DNA of 46,276 bases from Sporomusa acidovorans (GTDB lineage Bacteria > Bacillota > Negativicutes > Sporomusales > Sporomusaceae): the NCBI RefSeq assembly GCF_900101845.1, contig NZ_FNAM01000044.1:1-46276 (forward strand). The letters are read 5' to 3'. The notes beneath the pieces are model-generated. The model saw nothing but the letters and a program-made list of their open reading frames with translations, had not been told where the DNA came from and searched no databases. Numbering within the stretch: position 1 is the stretch's first letter; every line of letters starts with the position of its first letter. The translations under genes and the position numbers were made by a program. Of the stretch, positions 44,253 to 46,276 are shown piece by piece.

Positions 44253-45204
44253 TATCCGTTTCCAACATAGATACTGGCTCTATTATAAAATTGGATATTA
44301 CAACCGGGTCCCCATTGTTACTGATTTTCACGTAGGCATTTTCCTTTTCAAAAACACCATCATTTTCATATAACGTCTTCGATACATTATCAATTGGCCC
44401 TATCGGGTATTTACCAATACTCTTGCAGATGCATTCCAATTCCGCATCTTCTAAAGGTGGATTACACCGCTCCCGATTAGCAATCTGTAATGCCGCTAAT
44501 ATTTCTTCAGGTTCTAAACCAGTTCTGCGCAGTTTTCCTGCCATACTGGTTAAGGAACTATTTCTTTTCCCCTCTGTAATAATGTCTTTAGAAGTATCGC
44601 ACTTAGCCTCAGTCTTTTTTATACTCGCTTTTGATTGAGTTAATACATTTAGGAACCACTCCGGTAAATCAGCTAATTCTGTTTCTCCTGGCGCACATCC
44701 CCCTTTAAAGTGATAATTACCTCCACTACTGTGTCTACTAGGCGGAGCAACGACAAAACTGCCGTTACTCCGGATATCCACTCCCTCTAAAATACGAACT
44801 TTTGACTTAATCTCTTGCATTCGTTCATCATACTTAAAATACAGGTGACGCCAGCCACCGCCAGTCACAACTTCAATAGTTTCCGGAATTTTTCCGTACT
44901 CTTGCTCAAGAGCAGCAATTGTTTTCATACCGGAATCACCGTCAACATCCAGTACAAATAACCCACTTTTTTCGCCACACACAATTCCTATATTGTTTCC
45001 TGCCTGGCTATTAAACCACCTATATATTTGCTCTGCATCGCGGCTACAAGTATGTACCCAATCTTTTATTGCTGGATGCTTGCCAGGACTTTTGCACTCC
45101 TTCCCACAAGTACATCCTGCACCAGTGATACCATAGACAGGAATAACATACCAGCCGGACTCTATATATTGGGTTGCTTCTTTTAGTATTTGAATGTTTT
45201 TCAT
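44107..45204 (-). CDS. Bifunctional primase/polymerase (PrimPol) half of a split replication protein
   Basis: 365 residues. The N-terminal PrimPol domain is clear: GWYVIPVYGI, then CKSPGKHPAIKDWVHTCS, NNIGIVCGEKSGLFVLDVDG (catalytic Asp pair), TIEVVTGGGWRHLYFKYD, LEGVDIRSNGSFVVAPPS. A primase C-terminal helical domain (NSSLTSMAGKLRRTGLEPEE) follows. At about 44130-44150 the sense jumps one frame: here it ends HQNSIFYSFTAK and TGA, while the next frame gives RIPYFTVLQRNDK and continues into the ATPase. One extra base in AGAATT would explain it. The original protein would have been about 850 residues, a primase-helicase for element replication. Confidence 0.82.
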   Translation of the reverse strand: MKNIQILKEATQYIESGWYVIPVYGITGAGCTCGKECKSPGKHPAIKDWVHTCSRDAEQIYRWFNSQAGNNIGIVCGEKSGLFVLDVDGDSGMKTIAALEQEYGKIPETIEVVTGGGWRHLYFKYDERMQEIKSKVRILEGVDIRSNGSFVVAPPSRHSSGGNYHFKGGCAPGETELADLPEWFLNVLTQSKASIKKTEAKCDTSKDIITEGKRNSSLTSMAGKLRRTGLEPEEILAALQIANRERCNPPLEDAELECICKSIGKYPIGPIDNVSKTLYENDGVFEKENAYVKISNNGDPVVISNFIIEPVSMLETDIDTMLEVKLVHANGKQISKLFRTTDFTSASKFKAAIHQNSIFYSFTAK

Positions 45205-45218
45205 ATTTTTTGCCTCCT

Positions 45219-45569
45219 TTATATTGCTGGCTTTAGCGACGATCCTTGTAGAATCATCGCTTTCTGGCCGTTATTATATTGCACAGTAACTTGAATGCCT
45301 TCTATCTGATTAAATTCATGCTTCCGAATAATGCGTAACAGGTTATGGTTTTCTTGCAGCATACTATAGGATTTTTCAATCAACCTGCGATTTCGCACAT
45401 AATACCCAGCCTCGAATTTTGTCAACGTTGATCGGGATATTCCAATTTTATCGGACACAAAAGTTTTGGTAAGACCCTCTCTTGTCCTCCATTGTGCGAA
45501 GAATTCACCATCTTTCTTCCAGGCGGGCCCATATTTACGATAAAGTTGTTTTTCGCTCATTGTTTTCAT
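45219..45569 (-). CDS. XRE-type helix-turn-helix protein
   Basis: 116 residues from the ATG at 45567-45569, with GGAGG 7 bases upstream. The HTH is FFAQWRTREGLTKTFVSDKIGISRSTLTKFEAG, followed by a helical stretch (NRRLIEKSYSMLQENHNLL) and a short beta-rich tail (VTVQYNNGQKAMIL). It begins the leftward replication unit, 14 bases before the PrimPol gene, and probably controls it. Confidence 0.8.
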   Translation of the reverse strand: MKTMSEKQLYRKYGPAWKKDGEFFAQWRTREGLTKTFVSDKIGISRSTLTKFEAGYYVRNRRLIEKSYSMLQENHNLLRIIRKHEFNQIEGIQVTVQYNNGQKAMILQGSSLKPAI

Positions 45570-45762
45570 GATAAAACCTCCAGTTAATAATATTAGGGAA
45601 AAACCCAAGCCGTTCCAGACTTTATCCATTTCCACCTTTTGTCGAAAGTGATGCATACCGCATACCTCCTCAGTTATCAGGTGTACCGATGCGACAACCT
45701 GTTATTTGTCATACCCTATATGTGTTCTTAAATGGAATTGGATCAAGACTGGCAAACAAAAA

Positions 45763-45813
45763 GCGCATCCGTAAAAAGAATAGCTAATAAGCCAATCCAC
45801 TTTACGCATGCGC
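45763..45813 (-). repeat. Inverted repeat upstream of the HTH gene
   Basis: GCGCATCCGTAAA (45763-45775) and TTTACGCATGCGC (45801-45813) are inverted with one mismatch, 25 bases apart, and on the minus strand a TTTTTG run follows. It may be a terminator for a leftward transcript or a leader structure of the replication unit. The rest of 45570-46013 shows no gene. Confidence 0.5.
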
Positions 45814-46013
45814 GTCTTCATCTAAGTACCTTCATATTTGAAAGCTATATTTTCATATAGGCCTCAAACTGTAATGCCAAAACCCGCTTCCGGATTTTGG
45901 GGTTATCGTGAATATTCAGTTGACGGTTTTAGATTATCATAATTCGTTCAAATTAGTCAAGTAAACTTTTTACATCCTTCAATTAGTCTTTTGGAACTTG
46001 TCACCCAAGACTG

Positions 46014-46276
46014 CTATACTTGACCTAAGATTGGATCGAGACGTCTTCGTATTTCGGGGCTACACTCAGCATATAGCTGTATGAATTCCAAAAATGGAAA
46101 GATACCAAAATACTGCCCAACGTAGATGATCACGGCTGGAGCCTTCTTGCTTTTATAGTTCTTTAGCACAACAGGTAATGATTTTCCTCGGTATTTCCGC
46201 CCTTCATCTATATTTTTATACACTTGGAAATACAGATACCCAAGCAAGGTCATTACCATATGAAACGTAATATAGT
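46014..46276 (-). mobile_element. Probable transposase, C-terminal fragment (right edge)
   Basis: The minus-strand frame is open to the window edge (YITFHMVMTLLGYLYFQVYK, ending in ECSPEIRRRLDPILGQV and a stop at 46014). The pattern of a hydrophobic helix followed by a basic end is common at the C-terminus of DDE transposases of the IS4-like type, but the catalytic part lies outside. Assignment is tentative. Confidence 0.4.

Noticed and set aside
1..46276. CRISPR arrays.
   Set aside because: No regularly spaced direct repeats with unique spacers and no cas genes were seen anywhere in the window.

Overview
The window looks like a chromosome segment from an anaerobic Firmicute with an outer membrane, most likely Negativicutes of the Sporomusa/Pelosinus type. 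The main evidence is a signal-peptide protein with one S-layer-homology (SLH) domain followed by a beta-rich porin-like body, a combination typical of that class. Moderate-to-low GC, strong AGGAGG-type ribosome sites, many TTG/GTG starts and several MtaA/uroporphyrinogen-decarboxylase-like paralogs agree. The assignment is inference; no rRNA or marker protein is present.

Region 1 (1-2.6 kb) is a mobile-element edge: the C-terminus of a tyrosine recombinase overlapping an IS91-type HUH transposase that carries two compensating frameshifts, then strong palindromes and a hypothetical gene. Region 2 (2.9-13.2 kb) is a catabolic locus. Three paralogous URO-D/MtaA-like enzymes, an MFS carrier, a soluble chemoreceptor-like protein and an SLH porin are read leftward; two close LysR paralogs are read rightward, each divergent from a leftward unit and each preceded by the same ACAAGT-N3-ACTTGT palindrome and matching promoter. 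The set suggests uptake, sensing and cytoplasmic processing of a small compound, perhaps a methyl donor; the substrate is unknown. A 55-bp inverted-end repeat sits at the 3' end of both LysR genes. Region 3 (13.3-19.9 kb) is a carbohydrate/polyol locus: Zn-dependent dehydrogenase, TetR and DeoR regulators, then an FGGY kinase, class II aldolase and UlaA-like PTS membrane subunit, with no IIA or IIB nearby.

Region 4 (19.9-20.65 kb) holds remains of an IS6-family transposase and a LysR gene, then tRNA-Gly(CCC). Region 5 (20.8-27.5 kb) is a patchwork of small accessory genes: Fic, a SpoT/MESH1-like HD protein, a HIRAN protein, a WYL regulator and an unknown protein (the last two transcription units carrying nearly identical 22-bp palindromes upstream), a decayed Doc toxin with intact antitoxin, and a ParA-like protein lacking both signature lysines.

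Region 6 (27.8-41.2 kb) is a defence island read leftward: a degenerate methyltransferase/TRD fusion, hsdM, rhuM, hsdS and hsdR of a type I restriction system, then a type II CBASS operon (Cap4, CD-NTase, Cap2, Cap3). The CD-NTase has lost about its first third, including the GS motif and first catalytic aspartates, while the other three CBASS genes look intact. Region 7 (41.6-46.3 kb) is the replication end of a mobile element: a nucleoside-deoxyribosyltransferase-like protein, four GGTAACC repeats, a PrimPol/DUF927-type replication protein split by a frameshift, an HTH protein and the end of a transposase. The window's strongest leads are the decapitated CBASS, the methyltransferase-like specificity protein, the WYL-controlled cassette and the three-enzyme URO-D locus.
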